Notes under the pieces: model-generated
The model's input: only the letters and a program-made list of their open reading frames with translations
The model's database searches: none
What the model was told of the DNA's origin: nothing
Translations under genes and position numbers: made by a program
Part shown: in pieces, positions 25,783 through 33,001 of the stretch
Numbering within the stretch: position 1 is the first letter of the stretch
Layout: each line of letters starts with the position of its first letter
Assembly (NCBI GenBank): GCA_016872755.1
Contig: VGZE01000025.1
Span: 1-34,349, forward strand
Length of the DNA: 34,349 nucleotides
Origin: Planctomycetota bacterium
GTDB taxonomy: Bacteria > Planctomycetota > UBA1135 > GCA-002686595
Reading direction: 5' to 3'

Positions 25783-26796
25783 ATGTCCATTCGCCTGCTG
25801 CTCGTCGTGCTGTGCCTGTCGCTGTGCGTGCCCCTCTTGTCCGCGCAGAAGAAGAAGGGCCCCCCGCGCGTCAAGGTCGGCGACACGGTCGACTACACGT
25901 TCCAGGTCCCGGCCTGGAACGCGCCGGAGTACCGCGGGCTGGCGGACCTGCGCGGCCGACCGGTGGTCGTGCAATTCTGGAGTCCCGACCAGACCGCGGT
26001 CGTCGATACGGACCTGCCGAAGCTCGTTCAGCTGGCCCAGACCTGGAGCGGCAGCGCGCACGTGATCGGGGTGCGCTTCGGCGAAGCGGATCCCGGCGAG
26101 CTCGACGAGCTGCTCGTCGCGCGGAAGCTGCTCGGCGCCGACGTGATCTGGCTGTACGAGGTGCCGTTCGTGCTGGACGGCGGCGCACCGAACTCCCTCG
26201 CGCTGCTCGGCCCCGACGGCAAGCTGGAGACCTTCGGAGCGCCGGCCGATGTCCGGGACGGGATCTACGGACGCCTCGCCGGCTACCAGGTCGCCGCGGC
26301 CGCACTGCCCGATGGCGCTCCGAGCAAGCTGAGGAAGGCCTGTGAGGCGCATGGCAAGCACGAGTACGCGGCCTCGTTCGCGACGTTGCGCGAACTCGAG
26401 AAGGACGCGAAGCACGGCGAGACCGCCAAGACCCTGCTCACGCGCTACAAGGCCGAGCTCGACCTCGACCTCGAACTCGCCGATCGCGCGCTCGAACTCG
26501 GGCGCATCGATCGCGTCGATCGGATCCTCGCGCGCTTGAACGAGGGCCTGAAGGGCGATGCCGTCTGGAAGCCGCGGCTGGAAGAGATCGGCCGCCGCGC
26601 GGACGCCGCGCCGGTGCAGAAGGAACGAGCGGCTTTCAAGAAGCTCGCAGTGCTGGAGAAGAAGCTGTACGAGAAGGTCGACAAGGCGCTGCCGAAGGCG
26701 CTCGACGAGCTCGCCGCCGCTCATCCGGGCACGCAGGCGGCCGAGCGGGCGCGGCGACTGGCGGCGGCGGCGCGCGGCGCGCTGCCGGCCAAGTAG
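25783..26796 (+). CDS. secreted thioredoxin-fold protein lacking CxxC
   Basis: This 337-aa protein has a signal peptide (about 1-21, ending LLSAQ). Residues ~30-190 look like a TlpA/AhpC-type thioredoxin fold: LRGRPVVVQFWSPDQTAV (57-73), a central helix, and EVPFVLDGGAPNSLALLGPDGKLE with the cis-Pro-like region. The WCxxC position reads FWSPDQT, so no redox disulfide is possible there. The C-terminal ~150 residues are charged helices, probably a helical bundle or TPR-like repeats (EYAASFATLRELEKDAKHGETAKTLL). A binding or structural role seems more likely than a reductase. It is divergent from ggt, with only 46 bp between start codons. Confidence 0.75.
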   Translation: MSIRLLLVVLCLSLCVPLLSAQKKKGPPRVKVGDTVDYTFQVPAWNAPEYRGLADLRGRPVVVQFWSPDQTAVVDTDLPKLVQLAQTWSGSAHVIGVRFGEADPGELDELLVARKLLGADVIWLYEVPFVLDGGAPNSLALLGPDGKLETFGAPADVRDGIYGRLAGYQVAAAALPDGAPSKLRKACEAHGKHEYAASFATLRELEKDAKHGETAKTLLTRYKAELDLDLELADRALELGRIDRVDRILARLNEGLKGDAVWKPRLEEIGRRADAAPVQKERAAFKKLAVLEKKLYEKVDKALPKALDELAAAHPGTQAAERARRLAAAARGALPAK

Positions 26797-26803
26797 CGAT
26801 TGC

Positions 26804-28075
26804 TCAATCCTCCACTTCGGGCTCGTCCGCCGCCGCCGGCGCGATCCCGGTGTGCACCATCGCCTGCTTGCCGACCTCGCGCAGCACGACTGTCGCGTAG
26901 CAGCCCTTCGGCAGCGTGAAGCGCACGCGCGCATGCGCTCCGGCCTCGTCGCTCTCCCAGCTCACCGCATGGCCGGCGAGCGGGAAGCGCAGCGGGCGCC
27001 GCCCGCCGCTCGGGCGGAACCAGCCCTCGCGCTCGAACTCCTCGCGCGTCGCGCCGCAGCTCGCGAGCGCCTGCGCCTCGAACTCCGCCGGGCGGCCGCG
27101 CGGTTCGCTCATCCGCTCGCCGAACAGCGGGCCGGTCGGAGAGAGCTCGCCGGCCGCGGCGCGCGCCGCCTCGCGCGCGGCGTCGCCGACGAGGAACACC
27201 GCGCCGTTGTCGTGCTTCCAGGCGAGGTCGCCGTCGAGCAGCCGGTCGAACGATTCCAGGCGCGCGGCGAGCACCGTGTTGAACAGCCGCGACTGCCACG
27301 CCGACACGTAGAAGCGCCCCAGGCGCAGGTTCAGCGCGCGCGCCGCGTACTGCGCGCGTCCCTTGTTCTTCGCCATCGCCTCGCACAGGCGGATCTGCTC
27401 GCGGAAACCGCGCGGCCACGCCCTCGCCGCCGCCTTGAAGTTGCCCTCGTCGTACAACCGCCGCGCTTCGAGCACGCGCCCGTGGTCCTGCTCGGTCGGC
27501 CGCCCGCAGAACTGCGCGAAGGCGTTCTCGTATGCTCCACGCAGGAGGTCGCGCCCGACGCTCCACGAGTCGCCCCGCGCGCCGAAGCGCTGCTCGCCGA
27601 AATAGTTCGGCACGCCGCGCGCGCGCAGCACGTCGAGCACGCGGACCAGATCGTCGTAGCGCCCGCGCGGCAGGTTGCGCAACCGCAGGTCGAAGCGATT
27701 GCCGGCCAGGTGGCCGACGCGCAGCTTGCCGGTGTGGCGCTTCGCCCACAGCACGCGCAGGCGCGGACCCTGCACCTCGAGCAAGCGCTCCGGTTCGACG
27801 CGCGGTACCGACAAGGTCTGCCGCGTGACCCCGCGCGAGTCCTTGAGGCCGGCCGAGCCGAGCTCGCGCGAGCTGAGGCCGAACTTCGCGGCCAGCACGC
27901 CCAGCGCCTCCAGCGTGCCCATCTCGCGCTTCTCGATGCCGATGAACACGTGCTCGCCGCTGCCGGCGGGCTCGTACAGCGGCAACTCCTCCACCACGAA
28001 GTCCTCCGGCCGCTCCTTGATCGCGAACGGCACGGCCGGCACTTCCGGCGTCAGGTACGGCAGGTCGAGGGGCAC
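26804..28075 (-). CDS. truD: tRNA pseudouridine synthase D
   Basis: This 423-aa protein matches the TruD family, which converts U13 of certain tRNAs to pseudouridine. Visible motifs are the N-terminal IKERPEDFVVEELPLYEP, the catalytic-loop GLKDSRGVTRQ with D79, the KLRVGHLAGNRF region, NYFGEQRFG (about 145-153) and the LFNTVLAARL core helix. I chose the GTG at 28075, giving MPLDLPYLTPEV, because LPYLT before the first strand is common in relatives. The open frame extends to 28648 through the divergent murQ gene and is not credible there. It lies on the opposite strand to murQ with 71 bp between starts. Its stop is 7 bp from that of the converging gene at 25783. Confidence 0.9.
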   Translation of the reverse strand: MPLDLPYLTPEVPAVPFAIKERPEDFVVEELPLYEPAGSGEHVFIGIEKREMGTLEALGVLAAKFGLSSRELGSAGLKDSRGVTRQTLSVPRVEPERLLEVQGPRLRVLWAKRHTGKLRVGHLAGNRFDLRLRNLPRGRYDDLVRVLDVLRARGVPNYFGEQRFGARGDSWSVGRDLLRGAYENAFAQFCGRPTEQDHGRVLEARRLYDEGNFKAAARAWPRGFREQIRLCEAMAKNKGRAQYAARALNLRLGRFYVSAWQSRLFNTVLAARLESFDRLLDGDLAWKHDNGAVFLVGDAAREAARAAAGELSPTGPLFGERMSEPRGRPAEFEAQALASCGATREEFEREGWFRPSGGRRPLRFPLAGHAVSWESDEAGAHARVRFTLPKGCYATVVLREVGKQAMVHTGIAPAAADEPEVED

Positions 28076-28085
28076 GAACGGGACG

Positions 28086-28091
28086 AGCTTA
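28086..28091 (-). promoter_or_regulatory. candidate -10 hexamer for truD
   Basis: The minus-strand hexamer TAAGCT fits TAnnnT and ends 10 bp before the GTG at 28075. It would give a leader of only a few nucleotides. The -35 is unclear. Confidence 0.25.
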
Positions 28092-28146
28092 CTCGAACCC
28101 GCGCCCGCTCTGGCCAGCCTGAGCCCGAGGCAGCACACTACCGCTC

Positions 28147-29067
28147 GTGCAGCGCTCCCCCACCGCCGGCCCGCGCGATCACCTGCCGACCGAGCAGGCC
28201 AATCCAGCCTCCGAGCGGCTCGACGAGCTCGACACGCGCACGGCGCTCGCCGTGTTCGCCGCCGAGGACCGCCGCGCCGTCGAGGCGGTTGCCGCGGCGC
28301 ACGCATCGATCGCTGCCGCGGTCGACCTCGTCGCCGAGCGCTTGGCCAAGGGCGGCCGACTCTACTACTGCGGCGCGGGCACGAGCGGACGCCTCGGCGT
28401 GCTCGACGCGGCCGAGCTGCCGCCGACCTTCCAGAGCGATCCGGCGCTCGTGCAGGGACTGATCGCCGGCGGCGAGCCCGCGCTGCTGCGCGCGGTCGAG
28501 GGCGCCGAGGATTCGCGCGAGCTCGCCGGCCGCATGCTCGCCGAGCGCGGGATGAGCGCGCGCGACGTCGTGCTGGCCATCGCCGCCGGCGGCACGACGC
28601 CGTTCGCGCACGGCGCGATCGAGGCCGCGCGCGCGACCGGCGCGGCATCGATCTTCCTGGCCTGCGTGCCGTTCGAGCTGGCTCCCGATGCGGCGGACAT
28701 CTCGATCCGCGTCGTCACGGGGCCCGAGGTGCTCGCCGGCAGCACGCGCCTGAAGGCCGGGACTGCGACCAAGCTCGTGTTGAACGCGTTGTCGACGCTG
28801 GTGATGGCGCGCCTGGGCAAGGTGCACGGCAATCTGATGGTCGACGTGAACACGCGCGGCAATGCGAAGCTCGTGCAGCGCGGGATCTCGCTCGTGGCCC
28901 GGCTGACCGGGCTGGCGCGCGAGCCGGCCGCCGCGCTGCTCGAGCGCGCCGACGGCAGCGTCAAGCTCGCCGCGGTCATGCATGCGCACGGCTGCGAACT
29001 CGCCGAGGCGCGCGCGCGGCTCGAGCGAGCCGGCGGAATGTTGCGGCGCGCGCTGACGCGCGGCTGA
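28147..29067 (+). CDS. murQ: N-acetylmuramic acid 6-phosphate etherase
   Basis: This 306-aa protein is close to the usual length (~300). It has a SIS fold with CGAGTSGRLGVLDAAELPPTF, where E90 corresponds to the catalytic Glu of MurQ, and E121 in EGAEDSRE as the second acidic residue. AAGGTTPFAHGA and the signature VVTGPEVLAGSTRLKAGTATKLVLN are also present. It cleaves the lactyl ether of MurNAc-6-phosphate to give GlcNAc-6-phosphate during cell-wall recycling. The GTG start at 28147 gives the expected LPTEQANP segment near residue 13. The stop shares one base with the next start (TGATG). The murein amidase gene lies 170 bp beyond its end on the other strand. Confidence 0.95.
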   Translation: MQRSPTAGPRDHLPTEQANPASERLDELDTRTALAVFAAEDRRAVEAVAAAHASIAAAVDLVAERLAKGGRLYYCGAGTSGRLGVLDAAELPPTFQSDPALVQGLIAGGEPALLRAVEGAEDSRELAGRMLAERGMSARDVVLAIAAGGTTPFAHGAIEAARATGAASIFLACVPFELAPDAADISIRVVTGPEVLAGSTRLKAGTATKLVLNALSTLVMARLGKVHGNLMVDVNTRGNAKLVQRGISLVARLTGLAREPAAALLERADGSVKLAAVMHAHGCELAEARARLERAGGMLRRALTRG

Positions 29068-29231
29068 TGCGCAACACGCCGCCGGAACGGCTCGCGCTGC
29101 CGCGTTTCCCGCACAATCTGGGCGAGATCGCGTTCCGCCCGTGGCCGCGCGAGGCGCCCGCGACGCTCGAGTGGTTCATGCGCGACTACATCGAGCACTT
29201 CGAGCACCACCTGCGGCAGGCAGGCGTCTGA
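29067..29231 (+). CDS. 54-aa ORF coupled to murQ, DinB-like C-terminus
   Basis: This small protein starts at an ATG that overlaps the murQ stop by one base (TGATG) and keeps the strong GC bias at third positions. Its last ~22 residues (TLEWFMRDYIEHFEHHLRQ) resemble the final His-rich helix of DinB/YfiT-like four-helix proteins, where paired His residues help bind a metal. The preceding ~120 residues of a DinB domain are missing. It may be the tail of a gene whose front was lost when murQ took its present position, or a genuine small protein. The similarity is by eye. Confidence 0.5.
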   Translation: MRNTPPERLALPRFPHNLGEIAFRPWPREAPATLEWFMRDYIEHFEHHLRQAGV

Positions 29232-29237
29232 ACGTCG

Positions 29238-30197
29238 CTAGCGCGCGGCCTGCGCGCGCTGGATCAGCCGCTCGAAATCGAGCGCGGGTCCGGGATCGAC
29301 CTTCTGCTCGGTGACGTGCCAGTGGCCGAGCACGCCGCTGAAGCCGCGGAACTCCGCGTCGCTCAGCACGCCGTCGAGCACGGCCCCGTCCGCGCCGCGC
29401 GGATAGTCGAGCCGGATCCGCGGCAGCGCGCGCGCGACGCCGCCCACTAACTTGGCCAGCGCCTCGTTCTGCCGCGCCGTGTAGTCGTGCTGTTCGTACT
29501 CGGCGCCGTGGATCGCGCCGCGGATCCGCTCCGGCCGCTCCGGCCGCGCGACGTAGGTCGGGTCGCGGAACGGGTACTTCGCGAGCCGCTCGGGCAGCCG
29601 CAAGTACGGCCCCTGCTCGTCCCGCGGGTACCACTCGTCGAGAATCGCGCTCTTGCCGACTCGATAACAGCCGATCTGCGCGATCTCGACGCCGACCGAG
29701 CGCGGATTGGCCTGGCGCGCGTGCCAGGCGGTGTCGGCGAGGTCGAGCGTCTGGTAGATCGTGCCGTCGGCGTCGAGCAGGAAATGCACCGACAGGTTGC
29801 GCGCGTCCTGCAGGATGCGAAAGCACTCGCGACTCGTGCCGCACACGTCGAAGTGCAGCACGAACTGGTCGACGCGCGCCTGGACGAGCTCCAGCGTCAT
29901 CGGCCCAGGCTCGCGCTCGCGGTAGGGCAGGGCGGCCGGATCGGCGCGGCCGGGCCGGTAGCGCAGCCCGCCCTTGCCGGTCGTGCCGAAGAACGGCGCG
30001 GCGTGATACGCGCTGTAGCCGCCCTCGTCGTGCCACAGCACTACCTGCGTCCCGATGTCGAAGAGCCGGCCGCAGATCGAGATCTCGGTGCCGCGGCGCG
30101 GGGGCTGGGAAATGGGAGCATCGCGCGACGCTTCCGGGCTCGCTCGGCAGGCGAGCAGGCTCAGGGCGAGCAGGAGCAACCACGACAGGCGGATCAT
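29238..30197 (-). CDS. N-acetylmuramoyl-L-alanine amidase, lipoprotein (AmpD-like)
   Basis: This 319-aa protein has a lipoprotein signal peptide with lipobox LLAC, modified Cys C17. The Amidase_2 fold is supported by the first zinc ligand H115 in FVLHFDV, SVHFLLDADGTIYQTLDLADTAWHA, E171 in VGVEIAQIG, and the C-terminal GHWHVTEQKVDPGPALDF. The last segment supplies H292 and D301 as zinc ligands and K299, in the arrangement of AmpD. It cleaves the bond between MurNAc and the stem peptide. As a lipoprotein it would work on murein or muropeptides outside the cytoplasm. The opposite-strand neighbour murQ acts on the amino sugar released from the same material. Its stop is 6 bp from that of the small ORF at 29067. 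Confidence 0.9.
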   Translation of the reverse strand: MIRLSWLLLLALSLLACRASPEASRDAPISQPPRRGTEISICGRLFDIGTQVVLWHDEGGYSAYHAAPFFGTTGKGGLRYRPGRADPAALPYREREPGPMTLELVQARVDQFVLHFDVCGTSRECFRILQDARNLSVHFLLDADGTIYQTLDLADTAWHARQANPRSVGVEIAQIGCYRVGKSAILDEWYPRDEQGPYLRLPERLAKYPFRDPTYVARPERPERIRGAIHGAEYEQHDYTARQNEALAKLVGGVARALPRIRLDYPRGADGAVLDGVLSDAEFRGFSGVLGHWHVTEQKVDPGPALDFERLIQRAQAAR

Positions 30198-30227
30198 CTT
30201 CTCTTTCTAGCATGCGGCGCCGGCTGC

Positions 30228-30233
30228 TAGGCT
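30228..30233 (+). promoter_or_regulatory. candidate -10 hexamer for the symporter gene
   Basis: TAGGCT fits TAnnnT and ends exactly 6 bp before the ATG at 30240. Transcription would then start at the A of the start codon, giving a leaderless mRNA. The -35 region is weak (TTTCTA near 30204). Confidence 0.4.
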
Positions 30234-30239
30234 CGCGCG

Positions 30240-31496
30240 ATGCACATCCCGTTGCACACGCGCGTCGCGCTCGGCGCCGCCGTCGGCGTCAGCGCCGGCA
30301 TCGCCGCCCATTTCCTGTGGGCCGACAGCGAGCAACTGGCGGGGTTCGTCAAGTACGTCGCGCAGCCGGCCGGCCAGATCTTCATGCGGCTCCTGTTGAT
30401 GCTGGTCGTGCCGCTGATCGTGTCGGCGCTCGCGCTGGGCGTCGCCGGTCTCGGCGACCTGAAGAGCCTCGGTCGGATCGGCCTGAAGACGCTCGCCTAC
30501 ACGGTGTGCGTGTCGATGATCGCCGTCGCGATCGGCGTCGGACTGGTCACGTGGCTGCAGCCCGGCGCCGGCATGGACGAGGAGACTCGGCTGCGCCTGC
30601 TCGAGGGCGCCGGCTCGCGAGCGGCCTCGATCACCAGCGCTCCGGCCCCCAAGACCGGCATCGACCTGTTGGTGCAGATCGTGCCCGACAACCCGATCCG
30701 GTCCGCCGCCAGCGGCGACATGCTGGGACTGATGTTCTTCTCCGCGATGCTCGGCGTCGGGCTGTTGCTGACGCGCACCGAGGGCGCGCGCAAGTTCGAA
30801 GCGGCGCTGCAGGGCGTGTTCGACGTCGGCCTGCGCCTGATCCAGATCGTGATCGGCTTCGCGCCGATCGGCGTCGCGGCGCTGTTGTTCACGCTGACCG
30901 CGCAGCTCGGCTACGAGATCCTCGTGCAGCTCGGTCGCTACGTGCTGGTCGTGCTGCTCGCGCTGCTCCTGCACCAGTTCGTCGTGTACGCGCTGTCCGT
31001 CAAGCTGCTCGGGCGCATGAGCCCGCTCGCGTTCTTCAAGGCGATCCAGCCGGCGATGCTGACCGCCTTCTCGACCTCGTCGAGCAACGCGACGCTGCCG
31101 ACCGCACTGCAGGTGGCCGAGGAGCGGCTGAAGCTGCCGCCGCAGATCAGCCGCTTCGTGCTGACGATCGGCGCGACGGCCAATCAGAACGGCACCGCGC
31201 TGTTCGAGGGCGTGACCGTGCTGTTCCTCGCGCAGTTCTACGGCATCGAGCTCTCCGTCGAGCATCAGGCGGCGGTGCTCGGCATCTGCATCCTGGCCGG
31301 CATCGGCACGGCCGGCGTTCCGTCGGGCTCGATCCCCGTCATCGCGGCGATGCTCGGCATGATCGGCGTGCCGATCGAGGGGCTGGGCCTCGTGCTGGGC
31401 GTCGACCGCTTCCTCGACATGTGCCGCACGGTGGTCAACGTCAGCGGCGACCTGGCCGCGGCGGTGGTCGTGTCGCGCGGCGAGTCCAGCAGCTAG
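30240..31496 (+). CDS. dicarboxylate/amino acid:cation symporter (DAACS family)
   Basis: This 418-aa inner-membrane carrier is of the GltP/GltT type. The hairpin loop HP1 motif STSSSNATLP, the TM7 motif (usually NMDGT) as NQNGT at 315-319, the HP2 region GIGTAGVPSGSIPVI, and TM8 DRFLDMCRTVVNVSGD with the substrate-binding Asp, Arg and Asn are all present. Eight membrane segments can be traced. The family takes up glutamate, aspartate or C4-dicarboxylates with Na+ or H+. In NMDGT the Asp helps coordinate Na+, and here it is Asn, so ion coupling may differ. It is divergent from the amidase gene (42 bp between starts) and converges with the radical SAM gene (12 bp). Confidence 0.94.
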   Translation: MHIPLHTRVALGAAVGVSAGIAAHFLWADSEQLAGFVKYVAQPAGQIFMRLLLMLVVPLIVSALALGVAGLGDLKSLGRIGLKTLAYTVCVSMIAVAIGVGLVTWLQPGAGMDEETRLRLLEGAGSRAASITSAPAPKTGIDLLVQIVPDNPIRSAASGDMLGLMFFSAMLGVGLLLTRTEGARKFEAALQGVFDVGLRLIQIVIGFAPIGVAALLFTLTAQLGYEILVQLGRYVLVVLLALLLHQFVVYALSVKLLGRMSPLAFFKAIQPAMLTAFSTSSSNATLPTALQVAEERLKLPPQISRFVLTIGATANQNGTALFEGVTVLFLAQFYGIELSVEHQAAVLGICILAGIGTAGVPSGSIPVIAAMLGMIGVPIEGLGLVLGVDRFLDMCRTVVNVSGDLAAAVVVSRGESSS

Positions 31497-31508
31497 GCAG
31501 GCGAGCGG

Positions 31509-32621
31509 CTAGGTCAGGGCGCCGCCGCAGGAGGAGCCCGCTCCGGCCGTGCAGCCGAAGCAGTGCCGGCCGGTCGCGATGCTGCGCGCGGCGAGCCGCG
31601 CGAGAGCGTCGGGATGAGCGGCGAGTTCCTCGATCGTGCGCGGCAGGCCCGCGGCGAGGCCGAGCTCGAGCATCTGATTGAAGTCGCAGTCGTACAGCGC
31701 GCCGTCCCAGCCCACCGATAGCGTCGTGCGACACATCAGCCCGTTCAGCGCCGCCGGATTGAACGACTCGACGAGCTTCTGCAGGTAGGCCTGCAGGTTG
31801 CCGCTGGTCTCGAGCCACTCGAGGTAACGGCTGATCGGCATGTTCGCCAGCGCGTAGAGAGCATCGAAGCGGATGCCGTACAGGCGCGCGAGCTCGCGCT
31901 TCCACTCCGCCTCGAGCGAGGCCTGCCCGGCCGGCAGGAACGCACCGACCGGGTTGGTCACGAGCACCAGGCGCAGTCCGCCACCCGCGCCGTAGCCGAG
32001 TTCGTTGAGGCGCCGCAGCGCTCCGATCGAGCGCTCGTGCACTCCCTCCCCGCGCTGCCGATCCGTGGACAGCTTGCGATAGTGCGGCAGCGACGCGACC
32101 ACCTCGACGCCTTGCTCCGCGAAGAACTCGGGCAGCGTCGCCAGCGCCTCGTTCGAACCGGTCAGCACGGTCAGGTTGCAACGCACCATCACGTGTCGCC
32201 CCAGCGCGCGCGCCGACTCCACGAGCCAGCGCAGCCGCGGATGCAGCTCGGGCGCGCCGCCGGTGACATCGAGCGTCGGGATCGCACTCGCGCCGAGCAC
32301 GGCGAGCGCCGCGCGCAGCGTCGCATCGCTCATCGACTCGCGGCGCTCGGGGCCGGCATCGACGTGGCAGTGCGCGCAGGTCTGGTTGCAGACCTTGCCG
32401 ACATTGAGTTGCAGGACCTCGACGCGGCTGGCGACGAGCGCCTCCGTGCCGGCGTGCCCGACGTGCTTGTCGAAGCGCCCGCCGAGCGGATCGACCAGCG
32501 CGACGCGCTCCAGGTGCCGGCGCTGCTCGGCCGCCGAGGCCAGCGGCGAGCCGCGCCGCAGCAGCGTCGGCTGCAGCGCGATCACGGGCAGGCTCGGCGT
32601 GGCGGTGCCGTCGGCGTTCAC
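31509..32621 (-). CDS. arsS: radical SAM/Cys-rich protein (ArsS-type)
   Basis: This 370-aa protein has a radical SAM domain with the 4Fe-4S motif C78-x3-C82-x2-C85 in GKVCNQTCAHCHVDAG, preceded by EVLQLNVG. The SAM-binding DVTGGAPELHP strand follows. The C-terminal Cys-rich domain shows MCRTTLSVGWDGALYDCDFNQ and the closing CFGCTAGAGSSCGG. This layout is that of the arsenosugar-biosynthesis protein ArsS family (radical SAM/Cys-rich), in which some members use selenocysteine; here the codons are Cys. The GTG start overlaps the stop of the AhpD-like gene by GTGA. No arsenic methyltransferase (ArsM) is in the window, so an arsenosugar role is not proven. Confidence 0.85.
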   Translation of the reverse strand: MNADGTATPSLPVIALQPTLLRRGSPLASAAEQRRHLERVALVDPLGGRFDKHVGHAGTEALVASRVEVLQLNVGKVCNQTCAHCHVDAGPERRESMSDATLRAALAVLGASAIPTLDVTGGAPELHPRLRWLVESARALGRHVMVRCNLTVLTGSNEALATLPEFFAEQGVEVVASLPHYRKLSTDRQRGEGVHERSIGALRRLNELGYGAGGGLRLVLVTNPVGAFLPAGQASLEAEWKRELARLYGIRFDALYALANMPISRYLEWLETSGNLQAYLQKLVESFNPAALNGLMCRTTLSVGWDGALYDCDFNQMLELGLAAGLPRTIEELAAHPDALARLAARSIATGRHCFGCTAGAGSSCGGALT

Positions 32622-32950
32622 ATCCCGATCTCCGCGGCCTTGTTGCGCATCTGCACGCCGTGGACCATGGAGGCCCCGCCGCGAATCGCCGCGGCCACGT
32701 GCACGGCCTCGGTCAACTGCTCGACGTCGCAGCCCTTCGAGAGCGCGTCCTGCGTGTAGGCGTCGATGCAGTACGGACACTGCACCGCGTGCGCGACGCC
32801 CAACGCGATCAGGCTCTTCTCGCGCGCCGAGAGCGCGCCATCGGCGAACACGGCGCCGTACCAGTCGAAGAACTTCCGCGCGAGCTGCGGCGCGTGCTCG
32901 CCGATCGAACCGAACTTCGCCAGGTCGTGGGAATCGTAGTAGTGCGACAT
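32618..32950 (-). CDS. AhpD-like peroxidase partner of ArsS
   Basis: This 110-aa carboxymuconolactone decarboxylase/AhpD-type protein opens with MSHYYDSHDLAKFGSIGEHAP and contains EKSLIALGVAHAVQCPYCIDAY, with the redox pair C58-PY-C61. This pattern belongs to the small peroxidase-like proteins found directly before ArsS-type radical SAM genes. The ATG at 32950 is preferred over one seven codons earlier because a TACGAT promoter-like hexamer (32960-32965) falls inside the longer version. Its GTGA junction with the radical SAM gene indicates co-translation. Confidence 0.85.
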   Translation of the reverse strand: MSHYYDSHDLAKFGSIGEHAPQLARKFFDWYGAVFADGALSAREKSLIALGVAHAVQCPYCIDAYTQDALSKGCDVEQLTEAVHVAAAIRGGASMVHGVQMRNKAAEIGM

Positions 32951-32959
32951 CGGACGCGT

Positions 32960-32965
32960 ATCGTA
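32960..32965 (-). promoter_or_regulatory. candidate -10 hexamer for the AhpD-arsS pair
   Basis: Minus-strand TACGAT fits TAnnnT and ends 9 bp before the ATG at 32950. It supports the shorter start and a near-leaderless transcript. No clear -35. Confidence 0.3.
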
Positions 32966-33001
32966 AGCCATGCGCGGCCCGCGACGTACCCCGCGACGCA
33001 C

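Noticed and set aside
25737-25886. N-terminal extension of the gamma-glutamyltransferase to 25886
   Set aside because: It would cover the start of the divergent gene at 25783 and place the signal peptide about 50 residues inside the protein.
28076-28648. N-terminal extension of TruD to 28648
   Set aside because: It overlaps more than half of murQ on the other strand, is Arg-rich, and TruD family proteins begin close to the IKERPEDF segment.
29240-29260. 8-bp inverted repeat AGCGCGCG...CGCGCGCT
   Set aside because: It lies inside the amidase coding end, consists of alternating GC that is frequent by chance here, and has no T-run.
31509-31560. Possible selenocysteine site at the end of the radical SAM protein
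   Set aside because: The C-terminal motif is encoded with TGC codons (GSSCGG) and ends in TAG, so no in-frame TGA needs recoding.
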